DNA from: Sympetrum striolatum
Taxonomy: Eukaryota; Arthropoda; Insecta; Odonata; Libellulidae
Direction: 5' to 3'
Assembly: GCA_947579665.1 (NCBI GenBank)
Contig: OX388343.1
Location: 103,855,657 to 103,919,656 of the forward strand
DNA length: 64,000 bases
The notes under the pieces: generated by a model
Seen by the model: the letters and a program-made list of their open reading frames with translations, nothing else
The model's database searches: none
Told to the model about the DNA's origin: nothing
Shown: piece by piece, positions 14,177 through 26,860 of the stretch
Position numbering within the stretch: the first letter of the stretch is position 1
Layout of the letters: every line of letters starts with the position of its first letter
Made by a program: the position numbers and the translations under genes

Positions 14177-14225
14177 CTGAAAATGTCAACTTCTCGACGA
14201 AACCGGTAGTCAATAAAATAATTGT
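14177..14225 (+). repeat. Hammerhead-like dispersed motif, copy 2 (degenerate)
   Basis: CTGAAAATG at 14177-14185, a weak GTC/GAC stem, GAAAC at 14199-14203, then CGGTAGTC and AATAAAATAATTGTGG. The 3' flank matches copy 1 and copy 3. The first block has lost the CTGATGA consensus, so this is a decayed family member. Confidence 0.5.
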
Positions 14226-15900
14226 GGAACAATGTTTTTCTTCTTCTAAGATGTCTGTTTTACAGAAAGTAAAACTTCAGCTTACTAAATTTATTTTAGA
14301 AAGGCGTAGTATTGGGTAAATGAAAAAGATATACCGAAAGGCCATACGATTTATTGATATTTGCGTCATAAGCGAGCGTTAGGAAGATGCTTCTATACGG
14401 TGGACATGATTCGTTTGAAGAGAGGAGAATAGAACTTAGATTCAATTTGATCGATAATTTCGGATGTAATAGGTTCTATGAGGACGTAATAGTTATGATG
14501 CGTCCACCTGTTAAGTGGGTCCAGAATATTCTGCAAAAATTCTGTTCAAAAATTCATTTTGTACAAAGGCAAAATAAATCATTTTTGAAGAACGGACTGA
14601 TGAATTCATTTTCACGGCTACACTCTGAAAGGGTATCAGAGTGCATGTGTATTTGTAAAACTCTCAGAATGCTACTATTAAGCACGTATTTTTTCAGAAA
14701 CGGTTTTCTTATCTCTTCGAGATAATTTCTCTTGTCTCTCACAGCTCATGATATTTATTAATTGACATTGCCTATTAATCCAGTTATGTCATTATTTCTC
14801 GTACTCGTGAATTTTTGTAAGTATACTTATATGCGGTTCTTCACTACAGTAAGGAATTTAATCGAGAACTTATGCTGTTAATCACGGAATCGAAATGCTG
14901 TTCCGCTAGAAATCGAAAATTGAAGTTATCATCTACACGTTTTTAATTTATCTTCCAAACTTAATCCAATATTTCTGTATTTATGAGTTGGGTTTATCGC
15001 ATCCTACGCATCCTTTTTCTTTGTCTTATCTTTCCGGTGTTTTACTAATGATGCATTTCCTAATAAATTTACTCTCATTAGTTAATCATTAAACAAATTT
15101 AGCAGTTACTGTCGTGGGTGTAGTATTTTACGGCATAGTCTAAAGCGTGTGAAATTTAATTTTTCATTCTTCGAGTAAGATTTGCTTGGAGCGCGTAAAT
15201 TAATTATTCATCATTTATCGTATTATTTTCTTCCAAAAACATCATGTTAGCATATAAATACGATAAATAAGATTATAAGCCAATGGAAATGCATTAGGGT
15301 GACCTAAATCGCTATGAATCAGCTGCAATATTCCTCTGTAACGACCGAATTTCTTGCCTGCATGATTTACTTCCACCTCCAATCAAGTTAATACACCCTC
15401 TTCATCGTATCTCGCATTGATACTGCGCAGGCATAACGTCGAAGCCATAAACTCCCATCCAGCGGTAGCAGCGTTGTGGAAGAAGGTTACTCGATAAATG
15501 GCAACGCCATCAAGTCCTCGAAATGTGACGACACGTGACGTCGCTGTATTACGAGACCCTAAACTGATCACACAAAACCCGATCAAGAAAGAAGCTGTAC
15601 GTACTCTAGGAGGCAATGAAGTCCCTTAAAGGTCTTGAGCACACTCTATGTAGGAAGCGGGGGTCGCTTACGAAAAAAAAAACGCCAACACTTGTTCGAT
15701 TAATATGATTAAATTCGTTCAATCGGCTGATACCCCATTCTGCAGGTCCCATTGGGACCGTCCACTGTCCCTCGACGCCCTTTCTCACTAAATCACCTTA
15801 CCCTAGCACATGCGTTAACCCACTCAAAGGGAAATTAATTTGGTGACCGCTCTCCGACTGGGGGGGGCGCACCCTTCGCCTCCCTAAACATCCCTCAAAA

Positions 15901-15998
15901 CACCCTAGTAACATCCACTATCCACTCCTCTACCGTTCCCCCCCTCCCACACCCTAGTAACATCCTCCGTCCACTCCACCTCTTCCCCATTCTACGCC
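15901..15998. repeat. Imperfect tandem repeat, 49-bp period
   Basis: CACCCTAGTAACATCC begins at 15901 and again at 15950, and both are followed by C-rich, TCCACTCC-containing sequence. There are about two units. The repeat lies in a GC-richer block that differs from the surrounding AT-rich sequence. Confidence 0.75.
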
Positions 15999-18900
15999 CT
16001 CCTAATCGAGCGTGCAGTTCTAATCAGGGGGATAAAGGGCGCCGAGAATTGTGACTCTTTCACTTGGGGTCCTTACAACCCCTTGGACATCCCACCATCA
16101 GCTGGACTGTGCGGTAGCCAAAGAACATACATTAAGCCACGTGATGAGTGTGTTACACAAGGAATGCATTATCAACCCGAGGTTAATAAAATGCGTTAGA
16201 GTAAATCTACTCGCGCCGTAAAGTGAGCCAAAGTAGATTTAGTCTGAGTAGGAGTACAACAAAGATTAACTGAATGAAAAAGACTGAAATGAGTTCGATA
16301 GCGGACTCATAAGCTATCTTGAACTAATCGCTTATACTGCTAAGCATTTGGAGAACGGAAGGCGAAAACGACGTAGCGTTGTTCCTTCGCATTAGTATTA
16401 TGATTGAGGCAATTAAACAAACCCCATTCATATGGCTGTTTTCTGAAATTTTGGAAAAAAATAGTGTTCGGGATCTAGAGAGAAACTACGCAGTGCAATA
16501 CATGCCGAAGTATTTATATATCGTTATTCAACACCGAATTTTTTTCATTCGAAGCTTAATTGTAATTATTCTTACCAAATGTGTCGTTTGAAGCTCCTCT
16601 ATATTTCTTTCCAAGATGACGAAATGATTTTGAAAGTTTCAATCCACAAGATCGATTCTATGTCAAATTTATCAAAGTAGTGCCAGTTATTTAAAAATTA
16701 GTTAATGAAGGAAAGCTATATGAAATGATTTTAATATATATATTAGCGATTATTGAATATACGCGAAGAGCAGCCCAACTGAATTCAAACCCAAAATTGA
16801 CACCCTTACGAACATTGATTAATTTTCTCATCGGAAATCAATGTATTTCGCTCGGATTCTCAAAGTTAATTCTCGAATATTCCAGAGATTTTCCAATTTG
16901 TATGCTTTATATCATATTTCCTCTCTCTCGAAATATTCATCCGGTATTTCGTTCGGTTCCTTTTTTACTTTTTTGATATCGACAAAAGTTATTGGCTAAA
17001 TGGAAAGAAGCAACCCAGTCGGAAGCCCGAGAAATGATCCTGTAGCGAGGAAAGAGTTAAATATAATCATATTTGATGTCAACAATTCACATCATGCAGA
17101 TTTAATTCCCTAATATTTGACAAAGGATTTTTATTCTCGGGAAGACACTATCTTCCGAGTCTTTCGTGGCCAACTTTATTCCTCAGCCTTTCTAAATACT
17201 TACGATTTCTTATCTTTCTTTTTCCACGCAACTGAATTCAAATGCCTTTTGTACCACAGTAAGCGATGGCCCAAGATGTTAATTATACCGATGTAAATAA
17301 GAAATATTTACTTAAATTTGCAATTATTTACATTGTGTTCATACTTCTCGTTTCAGAGTTAGTCCTAATTTAATCACCGAGATACTGCGCAGTAAGATCA
17401 TTGCGATCGACAAAGATTGCGAATACGAAAATCATTTATCCAATTAAATCATTAGGAATAAGCTGGAGCAAACTCAAAGGAATCTAACTGTACGAATTTC
17501 AATATTTTAAATTATTTGAGAAACAGGTCACCGAGCAGCTCACATGTGTCTCAAAGGTCGACTACGTAATCCATAGGTCAATCTCGGTCGGTGCGGTGCT
17601 TCTAGATGGGCTCCGTATTTTTGGAACGCTTGAGGGACTGTTTGTATTGACAAAGGGTCGTTTTCGTAAACAAGGCGATCAGTGGGAAGAAACTACATCC
17701 GTGCAGCATATCAGCGTTTCCCAATCGACCCAGAGGACATAAAGTTGCCTCCCCTCTCTCTCTCTCATGGGAGGCAAAGAGGACCTCATCTATCAGTTGC
17801 GTAGACGGTAATGGCAATATTCTCACCCTCCGTCACGCTCGCTTTCTCACCCTCCCCATTAAACAATGAATTCGAAGCAGGGATGCTTGCCAATCGAATT
17901 ATGTGACAAAAACCGGTCGCAATGGGAGAGCGAGGCGGTGGGAAAGGCGAGATGGTGTTAAGGAAGAGGTCACCGTTTTTTCTGCTTCGACAATTTGTTG
18001 CGCTATCGCCGAAAGTCCCGTAAATTACGCGGCCTTCACGAGAAAATTGCTCGTTTCATCCGAATGTGAATTATATATAATCTCTGTTTGGGTCGTGTAA
18101 TAAGAATGTCTTACCGTGAAAATGCCTCTCCGATAAACGCGATTTGCAGTTTCAAAGGCGTGAAAAGTCAACGTTCGCGTTCTTTTTGCGGTATTTTCAC
18201 AAATAATTATTCCTTTTGGCGTGAAATTGTACGTCACTATAGAATAAGAGATGAATTCTACCGAAAAAACACCTTCCATTGGGTGTTATTATAGGGAAAA
18301 ATGTGAAAGAAAGAAATTTACAGTTGTGAAAACGACTAATTTCCGGAATATCTGGACCCCTCCTCTGGGTTGTTAAAAAGTGGCTCATTTGTTCTTCTCA
18401 ATCCATCAAATTATTGTAAAGGTGAAATTTTTAGGTTATTTGGTTATATGTTTCATCCAATCGTTTTGACGGCATTTATTGCACCATAAATGAGACGCAT
18501 CGACCAGAAATATAAAGGAAAGAACGATTTTTGCTTTGGCGTAGATATTACATTAGCCTCTCATATGAATAATTAAGAAATGCCAGTCAATCAGTCGTTC
18601 CACATATTTCGGAAAGAGATATAAAATCGAAGATAATGTGAAAAATGCTCCCTGGAAGGATTTATGCTAAGCAAATCCCAACCTCAGTGAAATGCATATA
18701 CAACGCGGTTGGAGGTAGAGATATTAGTAAGTATTGAAAAGGCTATTTTAGCCAGCAATCCACCAAACAGCAGCTACCAAATGGATGTTCACCTCCGAAA
18801 AAAAAACTTCAGGTGCACATGCATGTGTTGATGTGTATGCTAGGATATAAAGGGCCCATTTCGGTGCGCCTATGATCGCCATCTGCCGCTCTCATTGTAC

Positions 18901-20550
18901 GTAACTTGGATGAGCCGCTCTCGAGGGTGCCCTGTAGTGGATCAGCGGAATTGGTTCCTCCCTTGTGTGCACCTCTTTATAGAGAGTGTGTGGTCTTCAA
19001 TTGAGGACGGGAGATTGGCGAGGATGTAAGTAGGGATCTACAATTCTCCGTCCGCTTTGTTTCGCATCGGGACGAGGCTAAAGAATGGTCTGCCGAGAGT
19101 ATTAAAATTAATCGATTCCTTTGATACATTGACGATCGGAGACCGTGTAATTGGCAAATTGAATATTAATGCGGTAGAGCGGTTATGAGATTCTATATTG
19201 GTGGCTGCACATACGTGCTTTAACTTGTTTTCGATTCGCATTCATAGGCTATTCGAGATCGAAGCGTGCGTAATTGGCAGATTGGGAATTAAATTACTGA
19301 ACGGAAAGCATGCTTTGAGATTTATCGGCGGCTGTTCGTGCTTCGGCTCATTGCTAGCCATGCTGCCGACATTCATGAACCGATCGTACTAAGCTACGTA
19401 TATGCCTTAAAAATCCTCCGTTAAATTCGAGGAGTATAATTTATAGGGAAAAATCAGGATTATGTTACACTACAACGGAATGCTGAATTATTTAATAACT
19501 CTCTAGCAAAAGGAAATTGAGCTTTTAAAGTAAATAGTTTCTATAAAATTACATAATATGGAACTACCGAACCGAAGCTATGCCTTACCTCGAATATTTG
19601 TACATATAGATGGCTGTTATAAAATACGAGTGAATACAGATGTTTGAATTTGCTATCGGAGCATCGGTAGTGTAGTACCCAAACTAGGGGATCTTCCTAG
19701 AATACTTTATTCGCATTCAGTTGCATTTTATAATATCTATCTCACTTCACAAACCTTTGGCTATATAAGCTATAGCGTTCACTTTATGTAATGGTGTATC
19801 AACAAATTAATGAGGGCTGAATTTATTTTCAAAGCTTTTCTTTGCTGGGAAAATCCATCAATTGAATTCCATACTTCCATTCTCATATGCGAGATAAATT
19901 TCAATTAAACTCTATGAACTGCATTAAAAAAATTCAAAGCATTTGGCACGGCCATCGTATTTATCAGTTTTCGTTTATTTTTTCATTGATAAAAATTCCC
20001 CAAATTCATTTTCATTGATTTTTTAATGCAATTTCAAAAATAGAACGTGATGACTATTAAAGTATCAGGGAGATGCAGGAGCAGGGTTACATTAATAAGT
20101 GAAAAACTGAGTGAATGACTTATTTGTTAATAGATATAGTAAAGTTTAAATAACTTAATGATATATGTGAAGTGAAAATGTAATCTTATATCTTCAAACA
20201 TGAATCGTTGTATTTTCACTTATCTAAATTTTTCTCAATAATTGATATCAATTAATATTGACGGAATTACTTCGCTCTATTTTTGTACACATATCTTCTT
20301 GAGATAACATTCAACAAATTTACGATAAATCTTTTGCGAATTTACATTATGAGGGAAATAATTATGGAGCAGTCGGTGATCATAGTGGTACTTTTAAGCA
20401 GGAACGAGCTTGGATTCCAAAAGAACTAAGAAACTTGCATTACGGGTAATAAATTACGTGGCGATCACTAAGAGGATGCTGGTCACCACGATAATATTAG
20501 CAAACGAAACAGATTCAGGTCAGGTATATTGGCAAAACTGGTGGGAGTTT

Positions 20551-20830
20551 TAATAATAATAATAATAATAATAAATGGCCTTTATTCGGGTGAGATTGAG
20601 ACTAGAAAGTCTCTTCTTACACCTAACCCATCGTTTTATGCGAAACAGAAAGAAAGAGATAGTTTGCAAAAGTACACGAAGAAAACTAGTATGTTGATTT
20701 TAAAAAACCTAAGCTGGGGGCTCAGGAAAAAAATTCCACTGCAGGAAAACACTCGCAGGAAGGGGAGTGTGAAAAACCTGCGAAACACTCAGATAAAAAC
20801 TACAAGTAGTGAAGAAGAAGAATAAAAATA
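20551..20830 (-). mobile_element. LINE 3' end, same family as 3856-4733
   Basis: On the minus strand this ends in CCGAATAAAGGCC and a (TTA)n tail, which on the plus strand is the AAT microsatellite at 20551-20575. It shares several blocks with the 3.9-4.1 kb copy: the CTTACACCTAACC segment, a GGAAAACRCTC block, AAGGGGAG and a CCTGCGAAACACTCAGAT-like stretch (plus-strand reading). No coding sequence is retained. The AT-rich sequence to about 21040 may be further 3' UTR. Confidence 0.7.
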
Positions 20831-21043
20831 ACTATGAAAGACAAGCAGAGAATAGATAAAAAGTATGCAAAAGAGACAAAAAATACACATTCACTACAAG
20901 CAATCAAATCAAATAAAATATCTTCACAAATGACACTAAATCTAAATTACAAGAATTGTAGCATAAAAAAATAAAAATAAAACACAAAAGAAAATTTGAA
21001 GAATAATAAAACGAATGAATACCTTTAGGTTGAGAATGAATAA

Positions 21044-21307
21044 AATAATCAAAAACATAGAGTTCATATGACATTGGACAAAGACGAGAGACAGAAAGAA
21101 CATTTTCGTGCATTCAAAAATAACAAACCAGATGTCTCCAATTTTAGTAATCATTTACTCCTTAACGGAAATTATAGTGATTTTAATGTTACATATTTAC
21201 ATTTTTGTGACCACAGTGCAAAATTGGACACATTGGAGACGTTAGAAATAGCCCGGAATTCCTCCAAAAATAATATCCTTAACGACTTCTTGTTTACAAA
21301 CCCTTAA
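21044..21307 (+). pseudogene. Penelope-like retroelement remnant, GIY-YIG C-terminal end
   Basis: An open frame runs from an in-frame stop at 21041-21043 to TAA at 21305-21307. It contains RQKEHFRAFKNN, then SNFSNHLLLNGN, then LDTLETLEIARNSS and NNILNDFLFTNP. The order R..EH.RAF, S.F..HL...G, L...E..EI and LN....NP is the ending of Penelope-like element proteins, where the GIY-YIG endonuclease is C-terminal. Only about 85 residues remain; the reverse transcriptase and the GIY-YIG start are missing. The terminal motif 160 bp downstream (21476-21510) fits the ribozyme-like terminal motifs known in these elements. The alternative, an unrelated short open frame, is unlikely given the ordered matches, but I could not run an alignment. 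Confidence 0.7.
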
Positions 21308-21469
21308 CACATTGTGCAAACCGTCATTTCTTAACCTAACTCCCCCAAATTTCTGTTCCCTCCCCCCTGCAATACCTACCTACCAAAACTTACCTTTCCC
21401 ATTGGTTTACTATCAACCTCTTTCCCCTACCCTCGTTGTTTCCCATATAATGTTGTTGATTTTTTCTCA

Positions 21470-21530
21470 TGTCACCTGAAGATGTAGCTGGGCTACGAAA
21501 CCTGGTCGTTTTGTAATTTTATAGTGGCGT
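21470..21530 (+). repeat. Hammerhead-like dispersed motif, copy 3, downstream of the Penelope-like remnant
   Basis: CTGAAGA at 21476-21482, a perfect 5-bp stem GTAGC/GCTAC (21484-21488 with 21492-21496) with a TGG loop, GAAAC at 21497-21501, CTGGTCG, then TAATTTTATAGTGG. The stem is intact. The first block has CTGAAGA instead of the hammerhead CTGATGA. Confidence 0.6.
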
Positions 21531-23033
21531 AGTAAAAGTATTTTATCATGAAGCCGTTTTATAATATTAGCAATTTACAGAAGCAGCACTCGTGTAGGAT
21601 GAAAATTCCATCAATCCACATGATTTCATGATACGTTGAATTTTTTATCTCGTTTACATCGATCATTTTAACAAAACCCGAATTGATTTTAACAAGATCT
21701 CCAGCGCCTATTGGAAATGAACTAAAATGCGATCGGAGCGCCACGTTGTCGATCGGTGCCTTATCGTATTAATTAGTTGCTTAAACGTAAAGATCCACAC
21801 TCCCGCCTCAAAGTGTACATAAACAAATCGGGTTCTCGGAGAAAGATTGGATCGGACGGCGAGGGATCAATGGAGTCCCCATGATGATTGGTTGACTTTT
21901 GGGCGAGTAAACCCGAATTTCGGAGTTGGAAGGGATCTTGGATTGATGGAAATGGTTCCCATTTCCCCTGAAATGGAATTAGTTTCGAAGTAAATACGGT
22001 ATCGGAGGAGAAGGATGGGAATTAGTCTTTGTTCGAGGGAGGATTGGAGAGATCGGCGGAGAAGTGGGAGGATTGAGTCCATTGTGATGAAATTGGGACT
22101 TTAAAGGCACTGCGTTTTTAGCCCTTCCGGAAAAATACAGTAATATGCTGCGATTGCAGGCCATTTTTCCATCGGTTAAGGGAAATATAAAAAATGGAAA
22201 TGATTAAATATGTTTCTATTGGAACTGAGATGACTTTTCTCCCCTTTGAATATTGATATTGGAACTTCAATAAAATTTTATGTCGGATGGAAATTCCACA
22301 CTTTGCCTTATTATTAGATGCTCGTGCGTCGATTTTTACGCGCGATATTCGGTGAACGACGTCAGATGCAGCTGATTAAAGAGATTCACACTTTTACGCG
22401 ACCTGAAAGACGTCGCGATTTGTTGAATATCGTTCCATATAATCAAATGACAAAAATGATAATTGTCAGAGAGCGCCCGTTTGAATGTCTTCATAACCGC
22501 TGATCCAACCTAAATACCCAGAAATCCAATCAATTTTACCTGTGTAATCGCAAATGTTACAGCACTATCTTTCACGTGTCTGTGGATAAAATTTATATTG
22601 ACAAACGCGAGTATTGGAGTAAGCTGGGAAATCAAGAGAGCCAATGGGTGCACACGTTGGGGACGAAGCAAAACAGAGGAGTGAAAGAACATGGTCAAGC
22701 CTTAGAATGCATTCCTTTAAAACGTATTTTCCTAAGCACATCCATTACAGGGGCAGTCGGGTCGCATAGGCTTCGACTACAACTGGCTTAACTTGTGAGC
22801 CGACTCCCCTAAAATTAAACTCATTAAATACATTTCTAAATGATAATAAACGGATATATCAAAGTTACTAAATATTGTTTTAGCAAACAGCCTGAATAAA
22901 TCACATGTACGTACAAAATAGTTCAGTGCACATGATATCAACATTAGAAATTTATTGAAATTTTGCTGCGAGAAAAGAGAAGCATTTATTAAATCTGCTT
23001 TCATCGATACCCTCAAATCCGTCAAGTGGTGTG

Positions 23034-23104
23034 GGAGTCGGTGAATTTCATCCGACTCCGTCCGCTTTCAAAATCGATTCCGACTCCAAGACACCGACTC
23101 CGCC
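23034..23104. repeat. Interspersed CCGACTCC repeat cluster
   Basis: GGAGTCGG at 23034 and its complement CCGACTCC at 23052, 23080 and 23094 lie within 70 bp. It looks like a decayed simple-sequence array. The following 23110-23310 is GC-rich with no recognisable content. Confidence 0.65.
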
Positions 23105-23929
23105 GATTCTTTCCCTCCGAGAAAGACCCCTCTTTCGGCGCAGCTTCCGAATCTCTGGTTTCCTCTGAGGGTGGTAGGTGGCAGCAGTGGTTAGGTTGGG
23201 GCGGGAGGAGAGGGGGGCGGGAAGAGGGGTGTGACGAATGGGGCTTGAGGGGCGTGATACACATTCGCCATACGATATTTCGGAGTCACAGGCTTTCGAC
23301 CAGTTAACTCACGTTCCAGAAAAAGTACGACAGTTTGGGATGCACTTGGTTTCGCGCTCCATGGTGAGTGGCGCCGAGGAATAATTTTCAGGTGCCCATT
23401 TGATTTGTGAATACCTCACGCCAGTGAAGCTCATGTTGGGATTTATCGTAAATCCTATTCTTCGTAATCTGTGGAGCACCAAGCAGGTCGTGCCTCTCAC
23501 CTCCATTGGGATGCATGTCTTCCAATGGGATACCACGCTGCAAAGCTCTCGCTCAACGATTTCATGAAAGATGGTTTTGTCGTATTTTATCATAAAGAAT
23601 TATTTACAAGGTAAACTACCAGAAAGACGCATTTTTATAAATTAAAATTTCTTGCTAGAAATCGGCGCTCGTACAATATATCATCAGGTTCTAAGTGAAG
23701 ACAGCCACGGTGATCATTGTTCAATGAAAACTATGGACGAGTACGAAAGAGTTTCGACCAATTTCTTCAAATAATATTGTTCAGTTTTGCATCAAATAAG
23801 CACAGATAGTCGGGAGAAGAAGTATTGTTTATAATGAGCTCTTATTAAATGTAAAAAATCTGATGTGGCCAACGCATGACTTTCTCCGTATTTATTGAAA
23901 ACAGAAGCCTATGCCGGTAATATATAAAT

Positions 23930-24325
23930 TACTCCAAAACAATGAGTGTTACAGGAAAATCTTTCATACAACATTTGTAGTAAAAAACATTATCTATAAC
24001 TTTGGTACATAATTGTATATACCTAAATTGCATTCTGACAGAGATACTATGTATGAAAAACTTCCATTTCTGGATAAACAACAACTTCCGGTTAACCGTT
24101 ATTCAAGAATAACTCCTAAACAATAAGTGTTACGAAAAAATGTTTCATACAAAAGTTGTAGTAAAGCACATTATCTACAACATTTGTTAATAATTGTATA
24201 TACCTATATTGCATTCTTACAGAGATATTTAAAAAACGAATATTTGTTCCGGATAAATCGGAACTTCCGGTTAAGCGATATTCATTAAAAACTAATCAAC
24301 TCTTGTCATTGTTAGGAAAATACTA
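23930..24325. repeat. Tandem array, about 180-bp unit, two full copies and a partial third
   Basis: Units begin at 23930, 24112 and 24291 (spacing 182 and 179), each starting ACTCC/ACTAA followed by an AAAACAATGAGTGTTAC-like stretch. Shared internal blocks include CATTATCTA, TAATTGTATATACCTA, TTGCATTCT.ACAGAGATA and AACTTCCGGTTAA. The third copy breaks off near 24325. The unit length is in the range of satellite monomers. The array runs directly into the CAGACA tract and the sequence after it, so all may belong to one mobile element. Confidence 0.85.
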
Positions 24326-24392
24326 AATATGAATTTTGAAAATGATCGGACAATTACTTTTTAAGATAGAGTGCCCACAAACCTTTTTACCA

Positions 24393-24422
24393 CAGACAGA
24401 CAGACAGACACACAGACAGACA
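24393..24422. repeat. CAGACA microsatellite tract
   Basis: Six to seven imperfect CAGA/CACA units. The sequence on both sides (24330-24545) has the look of a dispersed repeat, with the 180-bp array just upstream. Confidence 0.8.
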
Positions 24423-26774
24423 TGTTCGGGAAAATTGCGAAAACGTGCTCTATGGGCCCCAAAACATCTATTTCCGTCGAAATCTGGAGGTCGAATTTTT
24501 TTGCGAATACAACACTTTCTCTATACTACGTTTAGGGAGAGTATTAAGTTGTCTTTAGATGACATTTTTGTGACGGGTATTAAGTCGTGTTTCAAGAATC
24601 GAGCATTTAAGAGCATGAACTGACTGAGAATTTCTAGGCATATTATAGAATACTTTACCCAATGTTTGTTTCGGAATCATGAAAGATTCAAATCGTATAA
24701 GCAATTCGGTATCGCAAACTTAGAGTAATTTGTAAGATATTTAATTTTGGAAGTGATGTCCAATTGGTTTGTTTCTTTTTTAACTCAAGCGCCAGTACTA
24801 CTCGAGTAAGTCTCAATAATCTTATTATCACAAATCAATTGCGGGGAATTGCTTTATTTAACCAATTCAATAAGTAATTTACCAAGACTCAGATTCCTCC
24901 ATACCTTTGACTGTAAATGGCGATGAGCTACAAATTCACGAGATGAGTTCGCTCGACTGCTCGTGTCTCCGAAAGACTAAAACGAGTAAATAACATTATG
25001 CGTCCCGACGAGTGTTTCGTCTCTTGTTTGGTACCTTCCTTCGTAATGGCATTTACCTCATTCGCACATCTCCACGCAACCCAATTTCTCTAAACAGCGA
25101 CCGCCGTTCGCTCATCTCCCTTTAAACTGTATCGCTTCCCTTCAAAACTCCTCTCGCAGATTTTCCTCCAGTATTTTTTCCACGGTCTTTGTGAAGCCCT
25201 CCCTCCGAGTCAAATCAGTCTGCCGTTTGAGTTTGTTCTCGAGAATGGATAGACTCCCCCTCCCTCGCACCTTAATTAGATCGGCAAACCACACATTGTC
25301 AGACACGGGAGAAGTCATTACTCACGGCAATGCTCCGACGACAAACTCCCAAAACTTCTCTCTTCCCCTTCCCAGCATGTTTGCCTCCGCACTCGGGGAT
25401 GTGTGCCCCTCTCCGAGCGATATGGGGAGCCCGTCCGAGCGTTGTGAAGACTCCGGAGGAAGTTGAGACCAAAAGAAGAAGGGGACGAGTGGGTGTGCGA
25501 ACGTCTGGAGACAAAACGCGGAAGGGGAAAGAGATTGGCTTTTTGCTCGCATAACTATTCCCGTTGCGTTTACTCGTTTCTGCTAGGCTCTCCACGGGAT
25601 TTCTTCCACTTTGCCAATCGCTGATGGGATTCGTGTGAGGAGGTCTTAAGAAACTACTCTAGACTTCCATTCTTGTTCAAATTACGGTGAAGAAAAATCT
25701 CAGTTGAATTCGCTCGCGTATTTGTATTTTGATGAGCTTTCTTTGAATATTAGCAGGAAGCTATGAAATATTATATGTGAAAGAAGGGATGTAACACGCA
25801 CGCGTAAAATGCCAGGTAGTCCATAAGAAACGCATTTATTCTGTTTATATCAATTGCTTTTAGTGAAGCCAGCATAGTAAAAGTAAGTATAATCCTTCGA
25901 GGAAGCATCAACTTTCGCATTAGTTTGTCACAGGCTGAAAGTTCCTACTTTACAGTTCTAGATGAGTTCAAAAATGTTCTTAACTTTATAAACCAAATAG
26001 AATCAGATTCCATTTGATTGTCCTCGTGAACTCAGTTATTTTTATTTCAAAAGACGCGTAATTGATTTAATACCATCTAAGATGTAAACGAAGTAAGTCC
26101 ATCTACAAAATTCTTTTCGTTTAATTTTGTGTTTATGAAAAAATTGTTCGAGCACACGACCAATTTCGACTCTCGAGATCTTTCCAATGAATATTCTTCG
26201 ATAAGTGGGGCCGACCAACCCGCACTGAGGCCCCCTACTGCTTTTCCACTCCCCCAACTGCGTCACCAAACGGAACACCAATTCTGCTGTAATAAGCTGC
26301 ATCGAAAACTTATATTTTCGATCGATTTTACCTGAAGCGAATGTTCCATTCTTATTCGTATCCCGATATATGTTTGAAGCATGCATTCGTTCTATCTGTA
26401 TTTACTCCCGCAAGTAATATAAACAAGAGAAGTGAGATGTGGTGGTAAACAGCTGCGACGGTGCTGCCACCAGTAAAACAGTTTGTTTGACAACTGGAGG
26501 AAGAATACTTATCAAACTCAGAGGCACTCGAAGCAAAAGCGAAATACATCATTGCCATAGAATAAGTTCGACATCATTATCTAGCGAACCTGTCCTCTTA
26601 AACAAGGTCAACCTATTGTCGAACCATTTCAAAATGGCAAATGGCGGTTTCATCGTAGGATGGCCACCCCATATTCTTTCGTGGCCCGAATCACCATTCT
26701 CTCTCTCTTTGTTTTCGAATTCCCAGGGTGTGAACTCCCCATTATTTTCTCAAAAGCGGAGGATTAATTTCCGT

Positions 26775-26860
26775 GATGTAGGTGACATGCACGTCCACAA
26801 TACGGCAGGTTCCGGGTTCGATTCCCCTTTTGTCGTGGGAGACAAATGTCAGGATGGCCT
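26775..26860 (+). repeat. tRNA-like SINE head (degenerate)
   Basis: GGTTCGATTCC at 26815-26825 matches the RNA polymerase III B box. It sits within CCGGGTTCGATTCCCC, with an A-box-like TGATGTAGG about 40 bp upstream (26773-26783). The spacing is that of a tRNA-derived promoter. No cloverleaf can be closed and no target duplication was found, so this is a degenerate SINE head and not a tRNA gene. The surrounding open frame (26439-26969) is therefore unlikely to be a gene. Confidence 0.45.

Noticed and set aside
23930..24325. CRISPR-like array
   Set aside because: Units are contiguous with no spacers and the genome is eukaryotic; it is a tandem repeat.
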